This document shows, piece after piece, positions 46,535-56,666 of a stretch of DNA of 64,000 nucleotides. The stretch spans positions 35,327,396 to 35,391,395 of the forward strand of contig CM043960.1 in the NCBI GenBank assembly GCA_014529385.2. The letters run 5' to 3'. A program made the position numbers and the translations under genes. Within the stretch, counting starts at the first letter, position 1. Each line of letters starts with the position of its first letter. The notes below the pieces were generated by a model that was not told the DNA's origin, did no database searches, and saw only the letters and a list, made by a program, of their open reading frames with translations. The DNA is from Adiantum capillus-veneris. Its lineage: Eukaryota; Streptophyta; Polypodiopsida; Polypodiales; Pteridaceae.

Positions 46535-46616
46535 TCTTCCTTGAAGGTCATATGGGACCAAATGAGATCTCAATTCATGAAGTTCAATATGGAGGACTGT
46601 GGATATAAGGGTGGAG

Positions 46617-46652
<36 letters not shown>

Positions 46653-47014
46653 CAGAAGACGAAGAAGAGAACATAATTTTTACGTAGTAGCACCTCAGAG
46701 ATCTCTCCGGAGAGTCTTGAACTCAAAACCTCTGGGGGAGGGGGGGAGGGGGAGGGTTCGAACGTCTGTGTACCTGGGGTGATGCACCTGCTGCATTCGA
46801 GGAGAGAAGAGTGATCATACAAGTCGGACACGGACATCGACGGCAGCGTCCATGAGGCCTTGCTGGCGCTGGCGGTTGCCGCAGCTCCACTACTAATATT
46901 ATTGCAGGTCGCTGCTGCTGCCCCTGGCGCACTTGCGGGGAAATGAGCGCACCCCTGCTGCTCCGTCGAGTGGCCGCCGCTCCATGCAAAGCTGTACCCC
47001 CCAACACCATTCAT
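41202..47014 (-). CDS. HD-Zip class I homeodomain-leucine zipper transcription factor
   Basis: Nuclear transcription factor of a plant-specific family; class I members bind AATNATT-type sites as dimers. Three exons on the minus strand: 46774-47014, 42097-42470, 41202-41501. All splice sites are GT-AG (CCAG|GTACAC, TTTGTAG|GTCATT, GAG|GTTTGT, CTTTAG|GTCGAT). Phases 1 and 0 match and the total is 915 bp, 304 residues plus TGA. The start is the only in-frame ATG (47014); upstream the frame has a stop. Residues about 122-182 are the homeodomain ([25 protein letters not shown]), with Ala before VWFQN as in class I. The zipper follows at about 183-222 ([12 protein letters not shown] ... [13 protein letters not shown]) and spans intron 2. 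The C-terminus [14 protein letters not shown] is an acidic-aromatic AHA-like activation motif. Unusual: Ser in RARSKTKQ where class I has Trp. Intron 1 is 4303 bp, intron 2 595 bp. Confidence 0.88.
41635..41710. repeat. Compound (GT)17(GA)21 in HD-Zip intron 2
   Basis: TG then AG units within the 595-bp second intron of the HD-Zip gene. On the transcribed strand this is a (CT)n(CA)n pyrimidine-rich stretch. Confidence 0.95.
42594..42690 (-). pseudogene. Partial duplicate of HD-Zip exon 2 border inside intron 1
   Basis: The sequence agatctccctccaaaatg ... gatgacctacatg repeats, with many substitutions, the 5' end of exon 2 and its acceptor (42405-42480: aaatctccatccaaaatg ... gaatgacctacaaatt). 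On the coding strand the acceptor-like TGTAG|GTCAT is kept. The translated part reads HLNRYVGHC where the exon has HSMRYGGHG. It is about 190 bp upstream of the real exon and looks like an old tandem duplication. Confidence 0.75.
42691..46315 (-). other. HD-Zip intron 1, main part
   Basis: About 3.6 kb without coding signal. It contains a 65-bp tandem duplication (tatcatccattctagcttcat at 43556 and 43621). Two related ~250-bp segments lie near 43105-43330 and 44460-44690 (both with tggtcattc, gacatc, catgctgcc/catgttacc, and ctcca...tctatatgca), which suggests a duplicated old repeat. No transposon ends were recognised. Confidence 0.5.
46316..46651. repeat. Duplicated 85-bp block between (GT)/(CG)/(GA) microsatellites in intron 1
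   Basis: Order: (GT)20 46316-46355, (GA) 46356-46392, 85-bp block 46393-46477, (CG)10 46478-46497, (GA) 46498-46529, an identical 85-bp block 46530-46614, (GC)8 about 46616-46631, (GA) 46632-46651. The block begins aatgatcttccttgaaggtc. It lies just 3' of exon 1 of the HD-Zip gene. Confidence 0.95.
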
Positions 47015-47357
47015 TGATCCTGGAACTATTGCCCCTGCACTCCCACTATCATTATACAAACCATATCATCATTAGCTGCCTCTCTGCGTGTGTGTGTGTG
47101 TGTGTGTGGCAGCAGAGAGGGAGAGAGAGGGAGAGAGAGAGAGAGAGAGAGAGAGATCCGTGGCTCAGAGCTTGCAGGTTTTTTCATGTGTTGGGACTTG
47201 CGCAAACGGTTATTGCTGCAGTGCGCAGCCCCTGCTGCAGGCTGCAGCTCTGCTTGTGACGAAGATGGCGCAACGAATGAGAGAGAGAGAGAGCTCTTGG
47301 GGATGGTGCAAGCTGGAGCGAGGGAAGAAGGGAACGTCTGCATGTACATATAGCAAT

Positions 47358-47388
<31 letters not shown>

Positions 47389-47487
47389 TCCCTCCCTCTT
47401 TCTCTCTCTTGTTACGCGCAGAATCCCCCCTCTCTCTCTCTCTCTCTCAGTCCCTCCCTCTTTCTCTCTCTTGTTACGCGCAGAATC

Positions 47488-47536
<49 letters not shown>

Positions 47537-47540
47537 GTGT

Positions 47541-47582
<42 letters not shown>

Positions 47583-47600
47583 GGGGGAGGGACGAGGGAG
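47015..47600 (-). promoter_or_regulatory. Microsatellite-rich 5' leader/promoter region of the HD-Zip gene
   Basis: Upstream of the ATG the coding strand is dominated by CT/GA tracts (47113-47155, 47361-47388, 47430-47448, 47491-47534, 47544-47580), a (GT)11 tract (47087-47108) and a 62-bp tandem duplication (47389 and 47451). A 12-codon upstream ORF (47026-47064) ends 11 bp before the main ATG and is in frame with an ATG at 47187. CT-rich leaders are common in plant genes. No TATA box could be assigned with confidence. Confidence 0.5.
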
Positions 47601-47639
47601 AGAGGGCGGTGCAGACTCCAGAAAGAGGGGAAAAGGGTG

Positions 47640-49749
47640 GAAATGCGATGGCGACTTGCAAACAGGAGTTAAAGTCTAAAAAGCGTCTCGAGAAAGGCTG
47701 CCCGGCGCTTCTTTGGTGGTCACCACGCATCTATTTCCCCCCCCTCCCATTTTTATGAAGCCCTTTTATTTGACCCTTTGCACTTGTCATGGAGTCACGC
47801 TCCTTCAAGGAATCCAGCCTCCATCCAACCAACACACATGGCAAGATAAATTTACCATCACTCTCCTCTCCAAACGCGGTCGCGCCATACCGACGAGCCG
47901 CACCTTGTACGCATTCACTAGTTATTCCTAGTGTGCACGTATCTGTTAGTGCTCGAAAAAAAGCTAGATTTGGTATAACCCCACCTACAAATTCTCCTCT
48001 AATTTAAATTTGAAGGTGAGAAAACATGCAAAATTTAAAGAGATTGAGTGTATAGTCAATTTAACTTAAAATTTTCCACCTATACGTTTTTTAGTATTTA
48101 GAAAAATGTTCATTTCGAGTGTTGCACGCATCCGCTCTGCCAATCCATATCTTCTACCTCCCTACCCACAAGCTGTATGCTTACAAACTCTTCGATCAAG
48201 TTGAAAATGCCTTTTAGAACCTCCAAATACTTGGAATCACAAACACAGTAACACTCACTTCAATGTCTTAAGCTTATTCTCCACATCGATGATTTAAAGA
48301 CTAAAATTTCATTATTTTAATAGAGAAATGTTGCCGAACTTACTAGGAAACTCACAAAAATCAAATACATAGATAAATCTATTTTTTAGTCTCATTTTTG
48401 GTGCGAAAACATTTTTTATAGCATCCACGTTGTGAGTTATTTCATTTGAGGAGGTCCATCATCAACAATTGACCGCATCAATGGTAGTGTCTTGCGTGTT
48501 TGGTATGCTTAACCTTGACAAGTAAGTTCAAAAATAGAGAAATTAATATGAATTTTTAATTTGCATAGTCCTAAGTGCTAGTATGTTGTTCCTACTCTAT
48601 AACCTAATTTTGCCACACCATAATTGGGCAAAAATAGTTCTGGCCTCAAAATTTCACAATTTTGGTGAGCTAGAAGTTGCCTCTGGGAATGTCTCGGATG
48701 AAGGAGCTAGCACAACTAGTTCAAGAAATTTGGTCCAGATGAAGGAAGTACATTCTAAGACACAAACACACTGGAACAAGGTGATATTTTTTACTTTCCC
48801 AAAGTTGCCTTTTCCCCACCATTGAATGATGACACAATGGATTTCCAAAAGCTCCCTTTTCAAAAAGGATATATATATCAAGTTCTTGGGGCCACTTCCT
48901 CATTTCCCATTCAGTATACACAACTTGCAAGTTCCATTTTGAAATTGTTCTAGTCCCATGCAGGGATGTCAATGGTTACAAAAGCTCCACCAAAATAAGG
49001 TTTTTTTTCATAGCAACCCCTTTCTTTCATGTGGAAAATTGAGAGCTTTTTGGAAATTCAACACCATATAAAACAAAGTGCATGATGTTAACCTCGAATA
49101 TGTCCCCACAAATTTCTTCATCACATCTTAGAATGAGTAAGAAGATCTGATAGACTTTGCATATGTCTTTAGAATGTCATTATCCATTCAAGGATAGAAA
49201 ACACCTTGGGTACATGAGTATCAATGCTGGAAAACCCATGGTTTGCAAAAGGTGACATGTTATAACACCTCTTTGGTGGACTATTTATTGCATGAAGCTA
49301 ATATCAAACCATGAGGACTTGTTTAGATTGTTTAGACACATGGAGATCAAGATGTGAATGCCATAAGATTTTAAAGAAAGGAATGATGCTCATAAAGTTG
49401 TAGCTTAGTCACAAGTATTTAATGCATCTAAACTTAGAATTGACATACTATTGATCATTGTTGCTAGTGTAAATCAAAAGTTGGCAAACTACAACAAAAA
49501 CACATGGTCATCATAAACCATCTTTTCTTTCAAGAAATTAAAAGAAGGTTGATGACCTCTTGATTAGAAGATAAAAATAGACTAAATTTTCACAATTCTT
49601 CACCTATTCTACTATAATCATATTCAAGAATGTGTGTGTTCTATAATTTTTGTCCCTTGTTCTTTGCAAGTTGAACATAGAATCTCTTGTTGTTCTTATC
49701 TTTTGCATTCATGTTACAAAAAATAAGTAATATTTCTATCTCAATAGAA
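47640..49749. other. Intergenic, no gene recognised
   Basis: AT-rich sequence between the HD-Zip 5' region and the second CACTA element. Short open frames are not supported by any family resemblance. Confidence 0.5.
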
Positions 49750-49774
49750 CAACACTACAACATAATATCCAGCT

Positions 49775-49965
49775 TTCGATGCACCATATTTTGACGCATC
49801 ATTCTTTTCGCGCGTCTTTCGACGAGCATGCTGCTTGTCGATATACACGTCGATAGAGGCGTGGAAATGCACGTGGCAATGTTTGTCGTTCGAAAGGTAA
49901 GTGTTTTCACACGCATTTTCACACATACTTTCACGTATATTTCGGTGTGTATTTCGACGGCAAAA
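49775..49965 (+). repeat. Left subterminal repeats of CACTA copy 2
   Basis: Motifs are of the form tttcgacg, tttcgatg, cacgcatttt and gtcgatatacacg. Compared with copy 1 (tatagcgacg type), the shared core is cgacg/cgtcg but the flank is ttt instead of tat(a)g. Confidence 0.7.
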
Positions 49966-50066
49966 ATTTGAGGAAAAAAAATCAAATTCGCGCGCAGGCG
50001 ATCATTTTCGCCTACGAGCGCGCACACAGATCTGCCCTTGGAAACCTGCAGCGCAGGTATTATCAT

Positions 50067-50069
50067 CCC

Positions 50070-50123
<54 letters not shown>

Positions 50124-50156
50124 TGCTACATCGTGTGTGTGTGTGTGTGTGTGTAG

Positions 50157-50205
<49 letters not shown>

Positions 50206-50336
50206 GTGTGTGTGTGTGTAGAGGAAATCAAAGAGAGAGAGAGAGAGAGAGAAATGTGTGTGTGTGTAGGAAATTAAAGAGAGAAAAAGAGAGAGAAATG
50301 TGTGTGTGTGTGTGTGTGTGTGCGTGTGTAAGAAAT

Positions 50337-50371
<35 letters not shown>

Positions 50372-50441
50372 GTATGCGTAGGAAATTAAAAAGAGAGAGA
50401 GAGAGAGAGATGTGTGTGTAGAAATTAAAGAGAGAAAGAGA

Positions 50442-50514
<73 letters not shown>

Positions 50515-50585
50515 GAAATAGAGAGAGAGATATGGAAATAGAGAATAGAGAGAGAGAGAGAGAGAGAGAGAGATAGGAGAGCGAG

Positions 50586-50636
<51 letters not shown>

Positions 50637-50650
50637 CGAGAGCGAGAGCG

Positions 50651-50707
<57 letters not shown>

Positions 50708-50735
50708 CGAGATCGAGAGAGAGAGAGAGAGAGAG
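50067..50735 (+). repeat. Microsatellite mosaic in the leader of CACTA copy 2
   Basis: Poly-C 50067-50080, (CT) to about 50104, (AC) 50105-50122, (GT) 50133-50154, (GA) 50159-50201, alternating GT/GA blocks to 50436, (TA)14 50446-50473, (GA) 50474-50511 and long GA/GC-interrupted arrays to about 50738. Confidence 0.95.
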
Positions 50736-50963
50736 AGAAAGTCGGCGTGAAAGAGTTAGCTTGGTTGACCAATTGTGTGAAAAGGACAGAAAATCTCTCT
50801 CTCTCTCTCTATCTCTCTCTCCCTCTAAAAGAAACTATGGAACTAAAAGAGGCAAAGGAGTTTTTTCCGCTACATGCATTGTCATGTACACCTGGGAGAG
50901 GACGTATATGTCTACCCATATAGGATTTGAACAATAAAGACGAGATTTTGACCCGGTGGTCCT

Positions 50964-51001
50964 GATCTCCGTACACCTCTGGACCGAGGTGTGTGGAGAT
51001 C
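50964..51001 (+). other. Hairpin upstream of the CACTA transposase start (copy 2)
   Basis: gatctccgtacacctc and gaggtgtgtggagatc enclose tggacc. All arm positions pair, with two G-U pairs. It corresponds to 25181-25216 in copy 1. Confidence 0.55.
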
Positions 51002-51072
51002 GGGCAAGGCTAAAGAATGTGAGGTAGTTTACATTCTGAGGAGTATATAAACAACATTCGTCATCATTGTAG

Positions 51073-53000
51073 ATGGCAATGTCATCAACTAACATGGAGG
51101 AAAAGATTGCATGCTCGTGCACGCTCTGCAAGTATCAAATCCTGCGCAAGCGTAGGATATGTAATGAGCATGTGCACAAGTACGGAGAGTTTGCTAGAGA
51201 AATCGTACAGAATCTACGATACGACTCCTATGGAACGGGCATTGATTTTCGCGACATAACACCTACATCTGAGAGAGAGAGAGAAAAAGGATTATGCGTG
51301 AAGGTCCGACCAATCTAGAGCCAAGGATGGAAGAAGAAAAGGGCTTACAGACAGAAGACGACGGCATGGAGGAGATGGTGGATGCCTTCTTCCAGACAAG
51401 CGAGGAGAACGCTAACGAAGCAGCACCAGAAGCCGTGCGCCTATCTCCTGAAGACATGTTGAGAAAGTTGGCATGTCAACCAATCTATGAAGGCACCAAA
51501 ATATATGTTCTTCGTACTTATCTAACGTTTTTGAATCTACAGTCAGTGTACAGGTGGTCAGATGCAAGCGTCACTGCTTTGTTTAGGTACGTAACTTACA
51601 AAAGAGATTTTTCGATTGCAACAGTGACGTGCTTGGGAAGCTTTTAATTTAATGTGGCTTAAACAGGTTGTTGCAGGAGCAACTTCTCCCGGCTGGCAAT
51701 GGAATGCCCCCCTCCAGGCCAGACGCAAAGCGACTATGACCTCAGTTGGCTTGGACTACAACAAGATTCATGCATGTCCAAATGATTGCATTCTTTTTCG
51801 CAATGAATTCGCAGATTCTCTGTCGTGTCCTAAGTGCGGAGCAATGCACTACAAACAAGATGTGGTTGGTGAGTCAGTGCCAGCTAAAGTGTTGCGGCAT
51901 TTCCCTATTATTCCGAGGATAAAAAGCATGTTTCGTTGTGGTTCCATTGCAAAGTTGATGCGATGGCATTCTACGAATAGATCCACTGATGCAATATTTA
52001 GGGTGCCCGTTGATTCAAAGGCTTGGAGGCACATTGAAGATACCTGTCCACATTTTAAGAGTGAACCACGCAATTTGCGTTTGGGCATGGCAATGGATGG
52101 ACTCAATCCATTTGGCTTGAGAAGCTCGTCATGGAGCACTTGGCCTGTGTGCCTTGTCAATTACAACCTCCCACCGTGGCTTGCTATCAAGAAGGGTCAT
52201 TTGATATTAGGCTTGATTGTACCTAGTAAGTTCAAGGCAAAAAACATGTATGTTTATCTAGCACCACTAGTTGACGAGCTCCAGGAGTTATGGCATGGGA
52301 TTGACATGGCAGATGCGGTTGAACCAACAGGACAATAGCATGCAAGGATCCATGGACTTCTTATGTGGACTATGCATGATTGACCAGGATACGGTGAAGC
52401 TTCTGGTAATGGTTCTTGATTTACAAAATTCTCGCTATTCGCAAGCACTTTGTGTAGTACTGAATCATGCTTTAAATGATATGCAGGTCTTACAACTTCG
52501 GGATACAATGCATGTCCAATTTGCGGACCGTCTTGGGATTACTTCTGGTCGCAATGCAATGGTACGCAGAGATGGAAACAAGCTTGTGCAGATAGATTCT
52601 ACATAGGTTTGGACAGATGCGAGCGACATGTTTGCTCTCTCCAAACATTGCGAGCAAGTGGTCTTTGTACCGGACCCTCGAGAGCGACAATAGTGGTTTG
52701 TGGTTTAGGTTGCTCCAAGAAATAAACAAGTATTTGAAGGGCAAGATCTCTTGGAGAAAAGTCGGCCAGACGACGCAGATACTACTGTGACATTAGATGA
52801 GATGGACGAAGGTATGGCAGAGGAAGCTAATAGATATACGAGGGATGACGCAGACAAGACAGATATGACACTTGTAGATGAATATGAAATGGATGAAGAC
52901 AATCTGCCAGAACGAGTTGGGGCAGAGTTATGTCTGCAGTTAGAGATGGACGATGATACGGTGCAAGATCCTATCGATGATGCCTCACTAGTCGAGGCCT
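51073..53000 (+). pseudogene. CACTA transposase (TNP2/TNPD type), copy 2, defective
   Basis: ATG at 51073 and the same Cys-rich N-terminus as copy 1. Only (GA)7 at 51271-51284, followed by a frame change into the segment that carries LSPEDMLRKLACQPIYEG. GT-AG intron 51587-51666. The TNP2 core continues in one frame to 52338 after an early frameshift near 51738 (CPNDCILFRNE, CPKCG, WHSTNRS, LGMAMDGLNPFG) and includes LPPWLAIKKG, LIVPSKFKAKN and LAPLVDELQELW, absent from copy 1. A further frame reads ARIHGLLMWTMHD, a TGA in place of Trp or Phe, then PGYGEASG. An intron ends at 52486 (atgcag), followed by LTTSGYNACPICGPSW, also TNP2. The sequence then jumps at 52536 to the end of the DUF4216 part. 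An acidic C-terminal tail (52751-53000) ends at the intron 53001-53093. Confidence 0.9.
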
Positions 53001-53093
53001 GTAAGTGTTTGTGTGAAGACATTGATTTAAAATTAAGCTCTTTCTTAATTTAAACAAAGGTGTTCTGACGCTTTTTTTACTTTCTTTGTGCAG

Positions 53094-54250
53094 GACTTTA
53101 GGATGGCAGACCAGTATCCAGATCCCGCTTCTATGAGTGCGGATGCATTTATGGGCTTCGTCACACGGATGACGCCCAGTCAAATGGCAGATGCGTCTCA
53201 GTATTGGGTAGCCAGAGGCACGGGTACCACGCCTCTAGGCTTCACACCCGAGGGTCCGATGCCTATGGGGGGGACACCTATGGCGGGGACGCCTATGGGG
53301 GGGGATGCCTATGGAGGGGGGGCCGCCTATGGGTACGACGCCGGCGAGGTCTCCCATCACGACCGCTTCGAGACCTAGGGGTATGGCAGAGGCGAGTACG
53401 TCCTCATCTCCGCAGCATAGGCGCACTCATTGATCTCGATGATCGTCAGGTGGAGGTGGTAGTTGCTGTGGAGGAGGGTCCACAGATGCTTCGACCCCTT
53501 CTCGCTCACGACACCAGTCCTACCCAGGCACACCTCTCGACACACCTCTTAGCACACCTCGGATACCTTGGGGGGCACGCGATCCTAGTGCCTCCAAGGT
53601 CTATACTGTACGAGTAGATGGTTCTGTTGACATGGATAGAGTCAGGACTGAGATGAGACAGCGGGTTCGCCAGCTCGCGGAGCTGCAATTTTCGACCAGC
53701 ATTATGACGCCTTGGCCTGATCAGGATCGCAACAAAATCAATTCTATGGTAGAGACCATCATGAGAGAGTATCAGCCCGCTCTGGGTTTAGAGGAGCTTC
53801 CGAGGAGGTAGATCAAGGGTGTTGCACGGACACCGTGAAACATCGTCGAGATGCAGCTCGTCGGGCTTTCAGGACCGGCTCGCCGAAGCCTTCGGGCATC
53901 TCACAGGAGACGTGACAGCAGATCAAGGAGGATGAGCAAACAACAGACACGCGGTTCAGACAGCAGTGTCAGGCCGCGGAGGTATGACAGATGACCAGGG
54001 GCACATCTCATCTTGGCAGCGGAGGCTTCGACACCTTTCGCTATGAGTTTGTGAGTTTCCAATCCAATCCTAGCTATGGAGTTTTTTTTTAAAACGCGAT
54101 GAATCATGTATTCTTAATTACTTTGGTTTTTGTATAAACTCAGAATCTTACAATGCATCGAGTCCCAACACACCAAGAGGAGACAGATGGATATCGAGGA
54201 GGCATTTATGAAGTGTTGAATGATCTTGCTGCCCCGCAGGAGAGCCTGTA
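53094..54250 (+). pseudogene. TNPA-like second protein of CACTA copy 2
   Basis: The frame has the ATG (53103) lost in copy 1 and reads MADQYPDPASMSADAFMG, followed by the TP-x-G-rich region. That region is extended here by G-run repeats (53263-53331) and ends at a stop (53376). Downstream sequence is homologous to copy 1 but carries several stops and shifts. The last intron (54051-54143, GT-AG) is intact. The final exon reads to GIYEVLNDL and is then frameshifted. Confidence 0.6.
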
Positions 54251-54462
54251 GACTGGGAGGCCTTAGAGTCTCACTGATCGATTGATGTGAGACGTTAATA
54301 TGTGTGAGTTGATTTAATTAAATAAGTATATGTTAAGTAATATCAATACTAATTTTGTGACTTGTCCTTTTATGTGCAGGTTGTGACGCGGAGTCATCAG
54401 TGGATTTCTATATATGTTTTGTGAGACACAGACACATCTCTGTGTCTCTTTTTTGTATAGAC

Positions 54463-54770
54463 ACGGTTATGGTTATTGTTTTGTTTATGGTTATGGTTAT
54501 TGTTCTTGTATAGACATGGTTATGGTTATTCTTTTGTTTCTGGTTATGTTTAACTTTATCGTTATGGTTATGGTTATGGTTATTGTTTTGTTTATGGTTA
54601 TGGTTATCATTATGGTTATGGTTTTGTTTATGGTTATGGTTATCATTATGGTTTTGATCAATATGGTTATGGTTATGGTTTTAATGTGGTTATGTTTTTG
54701 CACAAAGTTCGTTATATACGAAGTTCGTTATGGTTATGGTTTTAATTTGGTTATGGTTTTGCACAAAGTT
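54463..54770 (+). repeat. Degenerate GGTTAT hexamer minisatellite, copy 2
   Basis: Repeated tggttatggttat blocks with ttgttttgtt spacers. The same position and orientation as in copy 1. Confidence 0.9.
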
Positions 54771-54930
54771 CGTTTCATTTCTTTCATTTGCGTTAAATCT
54801 CATGTGAGATCCTACATGGATATCATGTAGAAGGCGTATACATATGGTTTTTTTTGAAAAGTTTATGTTAAAACGAAGGGAACTCTGCCGAAATTTTTAC
54901 GGGAGCACGATTGATTTTGGTGCTGCTCGC

Positions 54931-55020
54931 TTTCTTGGGCAGAGGACAGTCAGTCTGGCTGTGGCTGTGTCCATCTTTTCACTGGACACAGGCCAAGCTG
55001 CATGTCCTCTGCCCAAGAAA
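54931..55020 (+). repeat. Inverted repeat near the right end of CACTA copy 2
   Basis: TTTCTTGGGCAGAGGACA (54931-54948) pairs perfectly with the reverse complement at 55003-55020. An inner pair, ctgtgtcca / tggacacag, extends the structure. Confidence 0.92.
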
Positions 55021-55033
55021 ATATTTTTCTGAT

Positions 55034-55190
55034 ATGGTCATCGAAATACGCGTCGATAGGGAAGTCGAAACACGCGTCGAAAACAATGTCTTTCGACACT
55101 GATATCGACGCGTATTTCAACGGTTTTACAAGGACGAATATTTCGACACACTTTTTGACGTATGGCATCGAATTCTGCATCGATGTCACC
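55034..55190 (+). repeat. Right subterminal repeats of CACTA copy 2
   Basis: Repeats of the form atacgcgtcga, tttcgaca, atttcgac and atcgatg, matching the left end of this copy rather than the gcgacg type of copy 1. Confidence 0.7.
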
Positions 55191-55512
55191 TTTTTTTGTT
55201 GTAGTGCAACCAATGTGTCTTTTGTATAAGACAAGTCTCCTTCCAAATACATGAGAGTTTCTTACAAAGGACACTTCTTTAATTAGCATCACCTTTATTT
55301 TTTATTTCCAAAAACAAAAAATGGTACATATTTTTAGCTTGAGAGAAATATTAACTACCACCACGTTCATTCTAAGCCTTGCATTTGATTCTAACTAAAA
55401 TTACAAAATCATTGGTAATTATGGAAAACAATATCGTAGATATGTCCCCTCACTCTACTCATATGAATTGAGTTAGTAATGATACATCCACATTAAGAAC
55501 AAAGAAATTGTA

Positions 55513-56100
55513 TCATCCCCAATAGATACATGTACATAAAATTAAAAGATATGTTGGTGCATGAGCACGCTGCTCTGGTGAGGAGGTTTCCTCACACTGC
55601 AAGGGCGTACTTCGAGTTAGATTTCACAAAACAAAAAAAAAAGACAATAATAAAAGTTTAGAACTATATACAATACGTAATCTAACATAAATGACCAAAG
55701 TTTATATGTTTTACCTCTCCAGGTCGAGATCTCAAAATCTCCATGAGCTTAGAAAAACCATGGCTTGCACCATAATAGTACTCAAATGGGGTAGACTCGC
55801 GATCTTTCATTGCCCACACTGTTTAAAAGCATTGCAAGCAACACATAAATTAAAATAAGCAATAACTTATAGAAATTAAATCGCAATTACTTACAAAAAC
55901 TAAATGCAACTATACTCACAGAATTACTTATAGAGATTGAATCGCAATTACTTACAAAAACTAAATGCAAATGTACTTACAAAATCGCCTTTAAATCTCA
56001 CCCATGCACGCCGTTTTTGAAGTGGTGCAAACTCCTCAACTCCACTCGCGCCTTCGCTGCTATTAAGATGCCTTGGATGCGTTGGTCTTTCATAGTTCAT
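55513..56100 (-). other. Possible small spliced gene or gene remnant, divergent to the transposase-like gene
   Basis: Three exon-like segments on the minus strand have splice-like borders. The first is 55981-56100 (ATG at 56100, 40 codons, MNYERPTHPRHLN ... RRAWVRFKGDF, donor GTAAGT). The second is 55715-55818 (acceptor AAACAG, reading AMKDRESTPFEYYYGASHGF, donor GTAAAA). The third is 55513-55596 (acceptor TTGCAG, ending at TGA). Composition is protein-like, but the phase of the first exon (0) does not fit the second (needs one base), so the model is wrong, incomplete or decayed. I recognise no domain. A 61-bp tandem duplication (55861/55921) lies in the first intron. Confidence 0.3.
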
Positions 56101-56666
56101 ATACCTTCGAGCCTTTGTGCTTCAAGTAGTCAAATCAAAAATCAAGAAGACAACAAAGATATCAAACAAAACGAGCGACAAAACAAACAAACAGAGAAAA
56201 GAAACCAATGCCTTGATTAATGAGAAAAATGCAGTATCTTATGCTCCTTGGAGCAGATGACTGTGTTAGAGACAAGATCACACGGAAACCATTGAAACCA
56301 GCTTCTGTAAACAAAAATCCAAAGAAGCAAAGCAAAAGAAAAACCCAAGGACACAGTTGAAACTTCATCACAAATATCCAAACATTAGGGAATTTGGGAG
56401 GTCATTTGGAGGGCCTTCTAAGGAAATACAAATTTTTTCCTTCTCTCTCTAGAAAATTGGTGTGGTAAAAGAAAAGGTGTCCTCTACAACCGTTCAAAAA
56501 GTGTACTTCAAAGTGGATTCTTTTCACAGAGTCATAATGGTCATAATGATTAATGGAATGTTCCTTTTCAGTTATATTAAATGCACTTTGTCATATAGGA
56601 AGGAAGTAGTCTAGGGAGTAATGGTGCTTTACTCTTCTATTTCTTGATTTTCTTGACTATGTATTC

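Larger units (their letters stand above)
49753..55206 (+). mobile_element. CACTA (En/Spm) transposon, copy 2, 5.45 kb
   Basis: Begins CACTACAACA and ends TTGTTGTAGTG. CAA is duplicated at 49750-49752 and 55207-55209, the 3-bp target duplication of this superfamily. Its internal order is the same as copy 1: subterminal motifs, microsatellite leader, hairpin, TNP2-type frame, TNPA-like frame, GGTTAT minisatellite, palindrome, subterminal motifs. It keeps a TNP2 segment lost from copy 1 but lacks about 1.25 kb (DUF4218 and part of DUF4216) corresponding to 26515-27762 of copy 1. Several frameshifts and stops make it non-autonomous. Confidence 0.95.

Noticed and set aside
46433-47059. 208-codon frame reading through HD-Zip exon 1 into intron 1
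   Set aside because: It begins at TTG, passes a strong GT donor whose phase fits exon 2, and its tail is microsatellite translation.
50425-50772. 115-codon Ser/Leu-rich frame in the CACTA leader
   Set aside because: Pure microsatellite translation.
54414-54830. 138-codon frame rich in Val-Met (possible membrane protein)
   Set aside because: It is the translation of the GGTTAT minisatellite; no start context and the same region is non-coding in copy 1.
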